Shown in pieces: positions 1 to 7,766 of a stretch of 12,168 nucleotides of DNA (the stretch's first letter is position 1; each line of letters opens with the position of its first letter). This DNA comes from an uncultured Clostridia bacterium (GTDB lineage Bacteria > Bacillota > Clostridia > Peptostreptococcales > Anaerovoracaceae). Both the position numbers and the translations under genes were made by a program. The notes beneath the pieces were generated by a model that did not search any database, had not been told where the DNA came from, and was given only the letters and a program-made list of their open reading frames with translations. The stretch spans positions 1 through 12,168 of the forward strand of contig CAKQUI010000067.1 in the NCBI GenBank assembly GCA_934277495.1. Reading direction: 5' to 3'.

Positions 1-377
1 GCGAAATATATGAAACGGCATACGATGGTCTGGGGAAGTATGTTTATCCACAGTTCATAGAAGTCGATAAGTTCTCCGAATATGAAACCTACCACGAAAC
101 TGAACATATACTGAGGCACGAATCTTTTTCTCAGTATCATCAGACATGCCACAAGGAATCCCTGGAAAATATATGTCCATGTACCAAGGGTAAGACCGTC
201 GAACACTCTAGAAAATGCGTATGGCACGCTGGATACTGCCGATATGCCTGAACCTGCGTATAGCATCAGCACTACGCCGAAACTGTTTATCACAACAGCT
301 ATGGCAAGCGCAGCTTCGCCACGCCATGTGCGTCTGTCCGAGATCTGTCCTTTTTCCTGATAAGTCACTGCTTCCAT
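1..377 (-). CDS. YczE/YyaS/YitT-family membrane protein, partial (C-terminus outside window)
   Basis: The reverse strand reads from an ATG at 375-377 through 125 codons to the window edge without a stop. The start is preceded by AGAAGGA with a 7-nt spacer. The product starts with a hydrophilic stretch (about residues 1-20) and then shows three hydrophobic segments, roughly 22-43, 66-84 and 90-108. The run RGEAALAIAVVINSFGV, the small-residue turn AGSGISAVSSVPYAFS and the sequence GFIFGELIDFYELW resemble YczE/YyaS/YitT-type integral membrane proteins, which are normally about 200-220 residues, so a bit more than half is visible. The molecular function of this family is not established; some members lie beside non-ribosomal peptide loci, but nothing here points that way. 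It is transcribed away from a LysR-type regulator gene, the classic arrangement for a regulator and its target, so control by that regulator is a reasonable inference. Family assignment is from remembered sequence patterns. Confidence 0.72.
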   Translation of the reverse strand, partial: MEAVTYQEKGQISDRRTWRGEAALAIAVVINSFGVVLMLYAGSGISAVSSVPYAFSRVFDGLTLGTWTYIFQGFLVACLMILRKRFVPQYMFSFVVGFIFGELIDFYELWINILPQTIVCRFIYF

Positions 378-419
378 CTGTTTTTCCTTCTTTCTGCTGC
401 TGTATGGTCAGCGTAATGA

Positions 420-449
420 TATATAAGAAACCGTCTGATATAAAGTCTA
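420..449 (-). promoter_or_regulatory. Candidate promoter of the YczE-like gene
   Basis: On the minus strand a TAGACT -35-like box (444-449) and a TATATA -10-like box (420-425) are 18 bp apart. Each matches the sigma-A consensus at four of six positions. The start point would lie near 413, giving a leader of about 35 nt. The match is moderate and the region is AT-rich, so this is only a candidate. Confidence 0.3.
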
Positions 450-480
450 TCCCTGATGATGTATAATATCAAATGAATAA

Positions 481-513
481 TTTTCATAAAATAATAGAAA
501 ACATCTATGAAAA
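481..513. promoter_or_regulatory. 8-bp inverted repeat over the LysR promoter, possible operator
   Basis: TTTTCATA (481-488) and TATGAAAA (506-513) form a perfect 8-bp inverted repeat with a 17-bp spacer. The repeat brackets the -35 box of the LysR gene promoter and ends just before its -10 box. LysR-type proteins bind dyads in the shared region with their divergent target and often repress themselves there. The spacing is not the textbook T-N11-A form, so the link to this regulator is an inference. Confidence 0.35.
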
Positions 514-523
514 ACAGTATAAT
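495..523 (+). promoter_or_regulatory. Promoter of the LysR-family gene
   Basis: TAGAAA (495-500, four of six consensus matches) and a perfect TATAAT (518-523) are 17 bp apart. Transcription would start near 530, downstream of the in-frame ATG at 507 and upstream of the GTG at 567. This supports the shorter gene model. Confidence 0.6.
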
Positions 524-566
524 AAAGAAAGTAATATTTAAGGACATCAATCAAGGAGGACATATC

Positions 567-1451
567 GTGAATCTTTATCATCTTCGCTATTTCGTGACAC
601 TGGCAGAAACGAAACACTATACAAGAGCAGCTGAACGTCTGTGTATATCCCAGCCCAGCCTCAGCCATGCAGTGAAGCAGATGGAAAAGGAGCTGGGGGT
701 GGCTCTTTTCGAGAAAGAAGGCAGGCACACTGTGATGACACGTTTCGGAGAGGAATTCCTGGAATACGCCCGGCAGTCTCTGACAGTGCTGGACGAGGGC
801 GTGGCTTCTCTGCAGCGAAGCTCACGTGGAGAAGGTCTGATAAGACTGGGGTTCGTGCGGCCCCTTGGAGTGGATTTCGTACCGGGTCTGGCAGCGGATT
901 TCCTGAATGCTTTCCCGGATCGTGACATCAGGTTCACATTCCATACGGATCTTACGGAGCATCTGCTGGCGGGTCTGGCGGCGAAGAAATTCGATATCGT
1001 GGTCTCATCGCAGCCGGAGGAATCTGACGGACTGACTGCCATGCCGGTGGAAAATCAGGAGCTTGTCCTGATAACTCCTAAAGGACATCCTCTTGCGTGT
1101 GCAGATGAGATAAGTCTTTCCGATACAGAAGGGTACCGGCAGGTCTTCTTCGACAGGAGCTCCGGTATACGCAGAGTCATAGAAAAGATGTTCGAGGACG
1201 CAGGCATAGTGCCGGACATCGCATACGAAACGGAGGAGGACCAGGTCATAGCAGGTCTTGTGGCGAAGGGATTCGGTATAGCTGTGGTGCCGTATATGGA
1301 CATGCTCCACAAGCTGGATGTCGAGATCATGAAGATAAAATCGCCGTCCCACGAGAGACATTTTTTCATGGTGACGGACGATCATGTATTCATGCCTCCG
1401 GCAGCCGGTTCCTTCAGGGATTTCGTTATTGAAAAATGCTGCGTTAAATAG
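567..1451 (+). CDS. LysR-family transcriptional regulator
   Basis: A 294-residue protein of the usual LysR length (about 300). Residues 1-60 form the winged helix-turn-helix domain: MNLYHLRYFVTLAETKHYTR followed by AAERLCISQPSLSHAVKQME, a textbook LysR recognition region. A linker helix leads to the periplasmic-binding-protein-like effector domain (about 90-290). The start is the GTG at 567: an AAGGAGGA ribosome binding site ends 6 nt before it, LysR proteins typically begin M-N-hydrophobic-x-x-L-R-Y-F, and the promoter's -10 box lies downstream of the alternative ATG at 507, whose 20 extra codons have no family counterpart. The effector is unknown. The gene is divergent from the YczE-like gene, its most likely target. 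It ends 23 bp before the pot operon promoter with no terminator in between, so some readthrough into potA is possible, but nothing else ties it to polyamines. Confidence 0.9.
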   Translation: MNLYHLRYFVTLAETKHYTRAAERLCISQPSLSHAVKQMEKELGVALFEKEGRHTVMTRFGEEFLEYARQSLTVLDEGVASLQRSSRGEGLIRLGFVRPLGVDFVPGLAADFLNAFPDRDIRFTFHTDLTEHLLAGLAAKKFDIVVSSQPEESDGLTAMPVENQELVLITPKGHPLACADEISLSDTEGYRQVFFDRSSGIRRVIEKMFEDAGIVPDIAYETEEDQVIAGLVAKGFGIAVVPYMDMLHKLDVEIMKIKSPSHERHFFMVTDDHVFMPPAAGSFRDFVIEKCCVK

Positions 1452-1474
1452 TAGTAAAAAAATGCCGATAACAG

Positions 1475-1502
1475 TTGACATTCTGCCTGTAGATAGTATA
1501 AT
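1475..1502 (+). promoter_or_regulatory. Sigma-A promoter of the potABCD operon
   Basis: Both hexamers are perfect: TTGACA at 1475-1480 and TATAAT at 1497-1502, with a 16-bp spacer. Transcription should start near 1509, giving a leader of about 105 nt before potA. Confidence 0.85.
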
Positions 1503-1535
1503 TCGCAAAGAAGCATTTTTGAGAGGACCGATGGT

Positions 1536-1560
1536 GCAGAAAATGTTTCTTTTTTTCTGC
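1536..1560 (+). other. Hairpin in the potA leader
   Basis: GCAGAAAA (1536-1543) pairs perfectly with TTTTCTGC (1553-1560) across a 9-nt loop. No T-run follows on either strand, so it is not an intrinsic terminator. A second weak stem (GACC at 1563-1566 with GGTC at 1577-1580) lies between it and the ribosome binding site at 1601-1606. The hairpin may affect mRNA stability or be part of leader control; no known riboswitch was recognised. Confidence 0.4.
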
Positions 1561-1613
1561 CGGACCGCATACCGGAGGTCGTATCATCGGAATATATATA
1601 CAGGAGTTGCAGA

Positions 1614-2687
1614 ATGGAAAACGCTATATTGAATTTACAGCATCTTTCAAAGTCTTTCGACGGGAAAAAGATACTCGATGACCTGAGCATAGACATAGGT
1701 AAAAATGAATTCGTGACGCTGCTGGGTCCTTCCGGATGCGGCAAGACCACTACGCTGCGTATGATAGGAGGTTTTGTCAGGCCTGACTCTGGCAGGATAA
1801 TTTTCGAGGGAAAGGACATCACAGATCTGTCGCCGGACAAGCGCCATATCAACACGGTGTTCCAGAAATATTCGCTGTTTTCCCACATGAATGTGGCAGA
1901 GAACATAGCTTTCGGTCTGAAACTGAAGAAAAAGAGCAGATCATATATACAGGACAAGATAAAATATGCACTGAAACTGGTGGATCTTGAAGGTTTCGAG
2001 GAACGTCATCCAATGTACCTGTCAGGAGGCCAGCAGCAGCGTGTAGCCATTGCCAGGGCAATAGTCAACGAGCCGAAGGTGCTCCTGCTGGATGAGCCGC
2101 TGGGGGCGCTGGATCTGAAGCTGCGTCAGGAGATGCAGAAGGAGCTTATCAAGATAAAAAACGAGCTTGGCATAACTTTCATATTCGTCACCCACGACCA
2201 GGAAGAGGCTCTCACCATGTCGGACAGGATAATCGTCATGAATCGTGGTCTGATACAACAGATCGGCACGCCAGTGGATATCTACAACGAGCCGCAGAAC
2301 GCATTCGTGGCAGATTTTATCGGAGAAAGCAATATCATAGACGGCGTGATGCCGCATGATCGTCTGGTGAATATACTTGGACGGGCTTTCCCATGCGTGG
2401 ACTGCGGATTTGCAAAGGATGAACAGGTGGATGTGGTGATAAGGCCTGAGGATATGGAATTCAGGGAGCCGGGAGAGGGTATGCTTGACGGCATCGTGAC
2501 TTCCATACTTTTCAAGGGCGTCCACTACGAGATGAAAGTGGAAGGCGGAGGCTTCGAATGGCTTGCCCACAGTACAGTGGCATATCAGCCGGGTACAAAG
2601 GTCGGCATATACGTCAGACCGGAAAACATACAGATAATGCACAAACCGGTATCAGAGGCACAGGAGGTGATAAGCGGCGATGAATAA
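1614..2687 (+). CDS. potA: Spermidine/putrescine ABC transporter, ATP-binding protein PotA
   Basis: This 357-residue ATPase powers polyamine import from the cytoplasmic face of the PotB-PotC channel. All nucleotide-binding motifs are intact: Walker [10 protein letters not shown] (38-46), Q-loop Q84, ABC signature LSGGQ (136-140), Walker B VLLLDE (156-161) with catalytic E161, and the switch histidine H194 in THDQEEALT. About residues 240-357 form the C-terminal TOBE-type regulatory domain, including the VIRPED motif. Length matches PotA proteins (about 350-380). The ATG at 1614 follows CAGGAG with a 7-nt spacer. It is first in a four-gene operon of order A-B-C-D, and its stop overlaps the potB start by 8 bp. 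The gene order with PotB, PotC and a PotD lipoprotein makes polyamines the best substrate call; preference for spermidine or putrescine cannot be read from the ATPase. Confidence 0.94.
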   Translation: MENAILNLQHLSKSFDGKKILDDLSIDIGKNEFVTLLGPSGCGKTTTLRMIGGFVRPDSGRIIFEGKDITDLSPDKRHINTVFQKYSLFSHMNVAENIAFGLKLKKKSRSYIQDKIKYALKLVDLEGFEERHPMYLSGGQQQRVAIARAIVNEPKVLLLDEPLGALDLKLRQEMQKELIKIKNELGITFIFVTHDQEEALTMSDRIIVMNRGLIQQIGTPVDIYNEPQNAFVADFIGESNIIDGVMPHDRLVNILGRAFPCVDCGFAKDEQVDVVIRPEDMEFREPGEGMLDGIVTSILFKGVHYEMKVEGGGFEWLAHSTVAYQPGTKVGIYVRPENIQIMHKPVSEAQEVISGDE

Positions 2688-3495
2688 ACGCAGTCTTCTG
2701 TCAGGTCCGTATATCGTATGGACCATAGGATTCACAGTCCTGCCGATACTGATGATATTTTTCTATGCCCTTGGAGACGGTCACGGCAGCTTCACTTTCA
2801 GCAACATACTGGCCATATTCCAGCCGGTACACCTGAGGGCTATGGGACTGTCACTGGAGCTTGCATTGATATGTACAGTCATATGCCTGCTGCTGGCATA
2901 TCCGCTGGCGGTGATACTCAGAAAACTTTCCATAGGAAGACAGGGCATGATGGCGATAATCGTGATACTGCCGATGTGGGTGAACTTCGTGCTGAGGATA
3001 ATGGCGTGGCAGCTGCTGCTGTCAAGGAACGGCATAATAAACGGCGTGCTGCATGCGATAGGACTGCCGGGACAGGACCTTGCCAACTCAGGGATAGCCA
3101 TTGTCATAGGAATGGTATACGACTATCTGCCGTTCATGATACTGCCGGTTTACAATGCAGTCGCCGATCTCAATGAAGACATACTGGAGGCAGCAAGAGA
3201 TCTTGGAGCTTCTCCGGCGTCAGTCCTGGTCAGGATCATGATACCGCTGACAAAGCCGGGGATCATAAGCGGCATAACAATGGTATTCGTGCCGTCCCTG
3301 ACTACATTCGCCATCCCCGATATACTGGGAGGCGGAAAAGTGATGCTCATAGGCAATATCATAGAGCAGGAATTTTCAACGAGCATGAACTGGCACCTTG
3401 GCTCAGGGCTTTCCATAGCGCTGATGATCTTCGTGCTGATAAGCATGCTGTTCACATCAGGAAATGAAGAAGGAAAGGAGAGCAGGGTATGGTAG
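2680..3495 (+). CDS. potB: Spermidine/putrescine ABC transporter permease PotB
   Basis: A 271-residue integral membrane protein, one half of the polyamine translocation channel. About six hydrophobic segments are visible (near 12-30, 58-80, 90-112, 137-160, 195-215 and 242-260). The cytoplasmic EAA loop, which docks onto the ATPase, reads EAARDLGA followed by a G-containing helix up to IPLTKPGI (about 170-195), typical of binding-protein-dependent permeases. Its ATG at 2680 overlaps the end of potA, and AGGAGGTGA at 2662-2670 lies 9 nt upstream, so translational coupling is likely. The 3' end overlaps potC by 7 bp. Length fits the family (about 270-285). Position between potA and potC and the permease signature identify it as PotB. 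Confidence 0.92.
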   Translation: MNKRSLLSGPYIVWTIGFTVLPILMIFFYALGDGHGSFTFSNILAIFQPVHLRAMGLSLELALICTVICLLLAYPLAVILRKLSIGRQGMMAIIVILPMWVNFVLRIMAWQLLLSRNGIINGVLHAIGLPGQDLANSGIAIVIGMVYDYLPFMILPVYNAVADLNEDILEAARDLGASPASVLVRIMIPLTKPGIISGITMVFVPSLTTFAIPDILGGGKVMLIGNIIEQEFSTSMNWHLGSGLSIALMIFVLISMLFTSGNEEGKESRVW

Positions 3496-4292
3496 GAAGC
3501 AGAAAATTTTTCATGAAGTTCTATCTGGTGCTGATAATAGCATTCCTTTATATCCCCATCGCAGTGCTGGTGGTGCTTTCCTTCAATGCATCACGCTCCA
3601 GAGTCGTATGGGGCGGATTCACGCTGGAATGGTACCAGACGCTCTTCCACAACAGCGATGTGCTGGCAGCGCTTGAAAACACGCTGACCATAGGTCTGGG
3701 TTCTGCAGCCATCGCCACGGTCATCGGACTTATGGCGGCTGTAGGTATAGACGCTATGAGGAAAAGAAGCTATTCGCTGACTCTTGGCGTAGGCAACATA
3801 CCTATGCTGAATGCAGATATAGTGACAGGCATCGCACTGATGCTGTGGTTTTCCAGGTTCACGGATCTGGGATACGTCAGCATACTGCTGGCTCATGTCA
3901 CTTTCAATATACCGTATGTAGTGCTGAACATACTGCCAAGGCTCAGGCAGATGGATGTCAGCGTGTATGAAGCGGCAAGAGATCTTGGAGCTGACAGCGT
4001 CACAGCGTTTTTCAGAGTAGTGCTGCCGGAGATATTCCCGGCTGTAGTCAGCGGTTTTTTCATGGCTGTGACAATGTCCATGGATGATTTCGTTGTGACA
4101 TATTTCACAAAGGGAGCCGGCATCAACACTCTTTCCACTATGATATACGGTGAGCTGAAACGAGGCATCAAACCGGAGATGTATGCTCTTTCCACACTGA
4201 TATTCGCTGTAGTGCTGGTGATACTGCTGTTTGTGAACTACCTGCCACGCATACGCCGCAAAGCAGCAGAAGACAGGGAGGTGGTGTCATGA
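3489..4292 (+). CDS. potC: Spermidine/putrescine ABC transporter permease PotC
   Basis: A 267-residue integral membrane protein, the second half of the channel. It opens with a membrane segment (about 10-32). The motif SFNASRS at 31-37 and the segment NTLTIGLGSAAIATVIGLMA (64-83) are typical of PotC. The EAA loop reads [20 protein letters not shown] (161-180). The late motif SMDDFVVTYF (197-206), followed by a glycine-rich turn and NTLSTMIYGELKRGI, is characteristic of PotC. The ATG at 3489 has AAGGAG 8 nt upstream and overlaps the end of potB by 7 bp; the stop overlaps potD by 4 bp. The tight overlaps on both sides suggest coupled translation and matched subunit amounts. Confidence 0.93.
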   Translation: MVGSRKFFMKFYLVLIIAFLYIPIAVLVVLSFNASRSRVVWGGFTLEWYQTLFHNSDVLAALENTLTIGLGSAAIATVIGLMAAVGIDAMRKRSYSLTLGVGNIPMLNADIVTGIALMLWFSRFTDLGYVSILLAHVTFNIPYVVLNILPRLRQMDVSVYEAARDLGADSVTAFFRVVLPEIFPAVVSGFFMAVTMSMDDFVVTYFTKGAGINTLSTMIYGELKRGIKPEMYALSTLIFAVVLVILLFVNYLPRIRRKAAEDREVVS

Positions 4293-5386
4293 TGAAAAAC
4301 AGACGGAGAAGATACATCATATCTGTGCTGGCTGTGCTGATGGTATTTGCAGTTTCCGGCTGCGGCAGTACAGGCGAAGACGGATCTTCAGAAAAAGCAC
4401 AGCAGAAAACAGGCTCAGATACCATAACGGTCCTGAATTACGGAGAGTATATGGAGCCCGCCGTACTGAAACAGTTCGAGAAAGAGACAGGAATAAAGGT
4501 GCTTTATGAAGAGGCAACGACGCCGGAGGAGATGTATTCCAAATATACGTCCAGCACCATACCATATGATCTGATATGTTCTTCCGACTATATGATAGAA
4601 CGGCTCATATCAGAGGCAGAGACCGTGAAGATAGACCGCAGCAGGATGACCTATGCGAACAATATCGGCAAATTCTACTGGAAGCTGGCAGAGACTTACG
4701 ATCCCGGCAACGAATACAGCATCCCGTATTTCTGGGGGACGGTAGGCATACTCTACAACAAGTCGATGATAGATGAGAAGATAACCAGCTGGGAAAGCCT
4801 GTTCAGCGGTAAGTACTCCGGTGAGATAATAATGCAGAACAGCATACGTGACGCATATATGTGCGCATTGAAATACAAAGGCTATTCCCTGAATACCACG
4901 GACCGCAGCCAGCTGAAACAGGCTCAGGACATGCTGATAAAGCAGAAGCCTGATGTGGAGGCGTACTTCGTGGACGAGGTCAGGGAAGAGATGGTTGCCG
5001 GGAACGCTGCACTGGCAGTTTGCTATTCAGGCGAAGCATACCTGGCTCACGAATACGAGGAAGATCTTGAATATGTGCTGCCGGAGGAAGGCTCCAACAT
5101 ATGGATAGACTCATGGGCGATGATGAAAAAGGGCAGGAACCACGATGGTGCTCTGAAATTCCTGGACTTCCTGTGCCGGGAGGATGTAGCAGCGCAGAAC
5201 TTTGAATACATCTATTATCCGACGCCTAATACAGCTGTGTTCGAAAGCCTGGATGAAGACGTCAGGAACGACAGCCTTATCTTCCCAGATGAAGATGTGC
5301 TGAAAAAGTGCGAAGTCTACAAAGCGCTGGACGAAAAGACGACCGCCCTGTACAGCCAGATGTGGAAAGAGCTCAAGACAAAGTGA
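4289..5386 (+). CDS. potD: Spermidine/putrescine-binding lipoprotein PotD
   Basis: A 365-residue extracellular substrate-binding lipoprotein that delivers polyamine to PotBC. The N-terminus has a basic stretch (K3-R8), a hydrophobic core and lipobox V-S-G-C with the lipid-modified cysteine at C25, followed by a short Ser/Gly/Gln-rich tether. The mature part follows the PotD pattern: ITVLNYGEYMEPAVLKQFEK (46-65), DYSIPY-type motif YSIPYFWGTVGILYN (143-157), and NIWIDSWAM (270-278). Aligning by eye to E. coli PotD, W272 and D274 correspond to W255 and D257 of the polyamine site, and D188 falls where E171 lies. The first binding-site Trp is replaced by Y51. GGGAGGT sits 6 nt before the ATG at 4289; the adjacent ATG at 4292 is equally possible. 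It is last in the operon, and no clear terminator follows. Confidence 0.92.
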   Translation: MMKNRRRRYIISVLAVLMVFAVSGCGSTGEDGSSEKAQQKTGSDTITVLNYGEYMEPAVLKQFEKETGIKVLYEEATTPEEMYSKYTSSTIPYDLICSSDYMIERLISEAETVKIDRSRMTYANNIGKFYWKLAETYDPGNEYSIPYFWGTVGILYNKSMIDEKITSWESLFSGKYSGEIIMQNSIRDAYMCALKYKGYSLNTTDRSQLKQAQDMLIKQKPDVEAYFVDEVREEMVAGNAALAVCYSGEAYLAHEYEEDLEYVLPEEGSNIWIDSWAMMKKGRNHDGALKFLDFLCREDVAAQNFEYIYYPTPNTAVFESLDEDVRNDSLIFPDEDVLKKCEVYKALDEKTTALYSQMWKELKTK

Positions 5387-5403
5387 TCCGCATATGTGCA
5401 GAT

Positions 5404-5443
5404 TTGAAAACATGCATGGAATATGATACATTATACTATGTAT
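5404..5443 (+). promoter_or_regulatory. Candidate promoter with overlapping dyad upstream of the U32 gene
   Basis: TTGAAA (5404-5409) and TACATT (5427-5432, four of six) are 17 bp apart. ATACAT (5426-5431) and ATGTAT (5438-5443) form a perfect 6-bp inverted repeat around TATACT, covering the -10 region, and could be an operator. The 116-bp gap has no obvious intrinsic terminator for the pot operon, so readthrough from potD may add to expression. Confidence 0.4.
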
Positions 5444-5502
5444 GAGAAAATAACAGTTATTACAGGAACGATCGATATAAAGATACGAGACAGGAGACAG
5501 AA

Positions 5503-7746
5503 ATGACGGAATTACTGGCACCGGCAGGAAATATGGAGGCCCTGAAAGCCGCAGTATCCGGAGGATGCGACGCAGTATATCTGGGACTCAGAAAATTCGG
5601 CGCCCGTGCATATTCGGACAACTTCGATACAGATTCACTGGCTGAAGCGGTCAGCTATGCACACCTCAGAGACGTTAAGATATATGTTACGATGAATACC
5701 ATCGTATTCGAAAATGAGCTCAGCGATATGAGGGATCAGCTGCAGCAGCTGAACGATATCGGTGTTGACGGCGTGATAGTGCAGGATCTGGCTGTTTTCG
5801 ACTATATGAAAGAGCATTTCACCGACATGGAGGTACACTGCTCCACGCAGATGGGTATAGACGACATCGACGGTACCATGCTTTTCAAAGAACTGGGAGC
5901 GGACCGTGTGGTACTGGCCAGAGAGACAGACATAGACGAGGTGCTGAGGATAAAAAAAGAAGCAAAGATACCCCTTGAGATATTCGTCCACGGGGCACTT
6001 TGCGTGTCATACTCAGGCAACTGCCTGATGTCGGGACTTATCGGATACAGGAGCGGCAACCGTGGCAGATGTGTAGGCTCCTGCCGCAAGCTCTATGAGA
6101 TCATAGATACAACAGAGGGGAGACTTCTGGGAAGGAACTATATCCTTTCCACGAAGGACCTCAATACGATAGACCATATCGACCAGCTGAAGAAAGTCGA
6201 TTCGCTGAAAATAGAAGGCCGGATGAAAGAGCCTGCATATGTGGCCAACGTCGTGGCAAAATACAGAAAAGCACTGGACGGCAGACTGACAGACGAAGAC
6301 CGGCAGGATCTCGAAAAGACATTCAACAGGACATATACGGAAGGCTATCTTTTCCATGAGGATGCAGGCGACATCACAAACATCAGCAGACCTAACAATT
6401 TCGGATACGAGATCGGAAAGGTCAAGGGATCATTCAAAGGCATGTACGAGATATCCCTCAGCCGTGTGCTGAACCAGAACGACATCATCAGGATAGACCA
6501 TGACGACGAAGATATCAATCTGTCGGTGGTGAAACTCTACGACAGGAGCGGCAGGCTGATAAACAGGGCAGACAGGACATGCTATATAAAGATAAAAGAA
6601 AAGCTTTCACCAGGCGATAAAGTATACAAGACAAAGGACCAGAAATTCTACAGGGAGCTTGAAAACTCCCGGGAAGGAGAATACAGACGCTTCCCTCTGG
6701 ATCTTAAAGTTTACGCATACCCCGGAGCTAAACTTGTGATAGATGCCACAGGCTTCGGTATGTCATATGTTTACGAGAGCGAAGACGTCATCAGTGAAGC
6801 TGTGAAAAGTCCCGCCACTGAGGAACAGGTAAGGAAGCATCTTTCCAAGCTCAACGACACAGTGTTCCGCCTGGGCGATATGCAGTTCGAAGGATACAAC
6901 GCCTTCGTCCCGGCAGGTATGCTGAACAGCGCCAGAAGAGAGATCGTCAGCAGACTTTATGAAGCGAAGCTCAGCAGCCATAAGAACAGAGAAAAGTCTG
7001 CGACGACAAAAGAAAAGATATCATTCCCGCAGGCAGAGCCGTATCTTACAGCGTCTGTCACTACACAGGAGCAGTATGACGCCTGCGTCAGCAGCGGGAT
7101 AAAGACCATATATTTCGACAACGTGATCAGAAGGAACCAGAACAGCTATGAAGACAGAGAGGGTGAGCTGCTGATAGGAGGCTACGGAGGTATTTTCCAT
7201 TACAGGAACAGCAATCCTTTCGTAACCGATTACTCTCTGAACGTGGTGAACTCTGTCAGCTGTTATGAACTTTACAGACTGGGAGCACGTAGAGTGACAT
7301 TGTCATATGAGCTCAACCGGCAGCAGATAAAAGATCTGATAGACGAGTACCGCAGAGTCAACGACGGGTCTCCTTCGCTGGAAATGATAGTCTACGGCAG
7401 AGCTCCGCTGATGTTCACGAAGTATTGTCCTATGAAGAAGATGGGACAGTGCGGCAAATGCAGGAAGAAGACTTATGAACTGAAAGACGAATACGGCAGC
7501 TTCCCGGTGCTTTCCCATGAAGACTGTTCGACTACGATACTGAACGGCCGTGTCCTGAACCTTCTTGACGAGATGCCGTACATGGAGGGCATAGAGGCCT
7601 TCAGGCTCAGCTTCACCACCGAGACTGGGGATGAAGTGCACAGGACAGTCAGGGCGGCCATGGAAAAACTGCAGGGTCGCTCAGACAGGACGCTCTTCGA
7701 TCAGAAGACCGATACGAGAGGCCATTTCAACAAGGAAATCTTATAG
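5503..7746 (+). CDS. U32 peptidase-family protein with DUF3656 domain, RlhA-like
   Basis: A 747-residue protein. Residues 1-290 are the U32 domain, starting ELLAPAGNMEALKAAVSGG. The family signature is seen at 159-177, from EIFVHGALC to GNCLMS. Cysteines C167, C174, C190 and C194 are candidate ligands for the iron-sulfur cluster found in this family. About 300-430 matches the DUF3656 (collagenase-like) insert. A C-terminal part (about 510-747) contains a second cysteine group, C642, C650, C653 and C675, and ends with DTRGHFNKEIL. This architecture is that of the RlhA (YdcP) branch; E. coli RlhA (653 residues) is needed for 5-hydroxycytidine at 23S rRNA C2501. Despite the name, protease activity is doubtful. 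The ATG follows AGGAG with a 6-nt spacer. It is 20 bp upstream of an ABC-F gene and probably shares its mRNA. RNA hydroxylation is the best functional guess; the exact target is not shown. Confidence 0.85.
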   Translation: MTELLAPAGNMEALKAAVSGGCDAVYLGLRKFGARAYSDNFDTDSLAEAVSYAHLRDVKIYVTMNTIVFENELSDMRDQLQQLNDIGVDGVIVQDLAVFDYMKEHFTDMEVHCSTQMGIDDIDGTMLFKELGADRVVLARETDIDEVLRIKKEAKIPLEIFVHGALCVSYSGNCLMSGLIGYRSGNRGRCVGSCRKLYEIIDTTEGRLLGRNYILSTKDLNTIDHIDQLKKVDSLKIEGRMKEPAYVANVVAKYRKALDGRLTDEDRQDLEKTFNRTYTEGYLFHEDAGDITNISRPNNFGYEIGKVKGSFKGMYEISLSRVLNQNDIIRIDHDDEDINLSVVKLYDRSGRLINRADRTCYIKIKEKLSPGDKVYKTKDQKFYRELENSREGEYRRFPLDLKVYAYPGAKLVIDATGFGMSYVYESEDVISEAVKSPATEEQVRKHLSKLNDTVFRLGDMQFEGYNAFVPAGMLNSARREIVSRLYEAKLSSHKNREKSATTKEKISFPQAEPYLTASVTTQEQYDACVSSGIKTIYFDNVIRRNQNSYEDREGELLIGGYGGIFHYRNSNPFVTDYSLNVVNSVSCYELYRLGARRVTLSYELNRQQIKDLIDEYRRVNDGSPSLEMIVYGRAPLMFTKYCPMKKMGQCGKCRKKTYELKDEYGSFPVLSHEDCSTTILNGRVLNLLDEMPYMEGIEAFRLSFTTETGDEVHRTVRAAMEKLQGRSDRTLFDQKTDTRGHFNKEIL

Positions 7747-7766
7747 AGAAAGGGGAAAACAGGGAA

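Noticed and set aside
507..566. 20-codon N-terminal extension of the LysR protein from an ATG
   Set aside because: The predicted promoter's -10 box lies downstream of this ATG, there is a strong Shine-Dalgarno before the GTG at 567, and LysR proteins begin at that point.
1536..1560. Hairpin as a terminator for the LysR gene
   Set aside because: It lies downstream of the pot promoter, and no T-run follows the stem on either strand.
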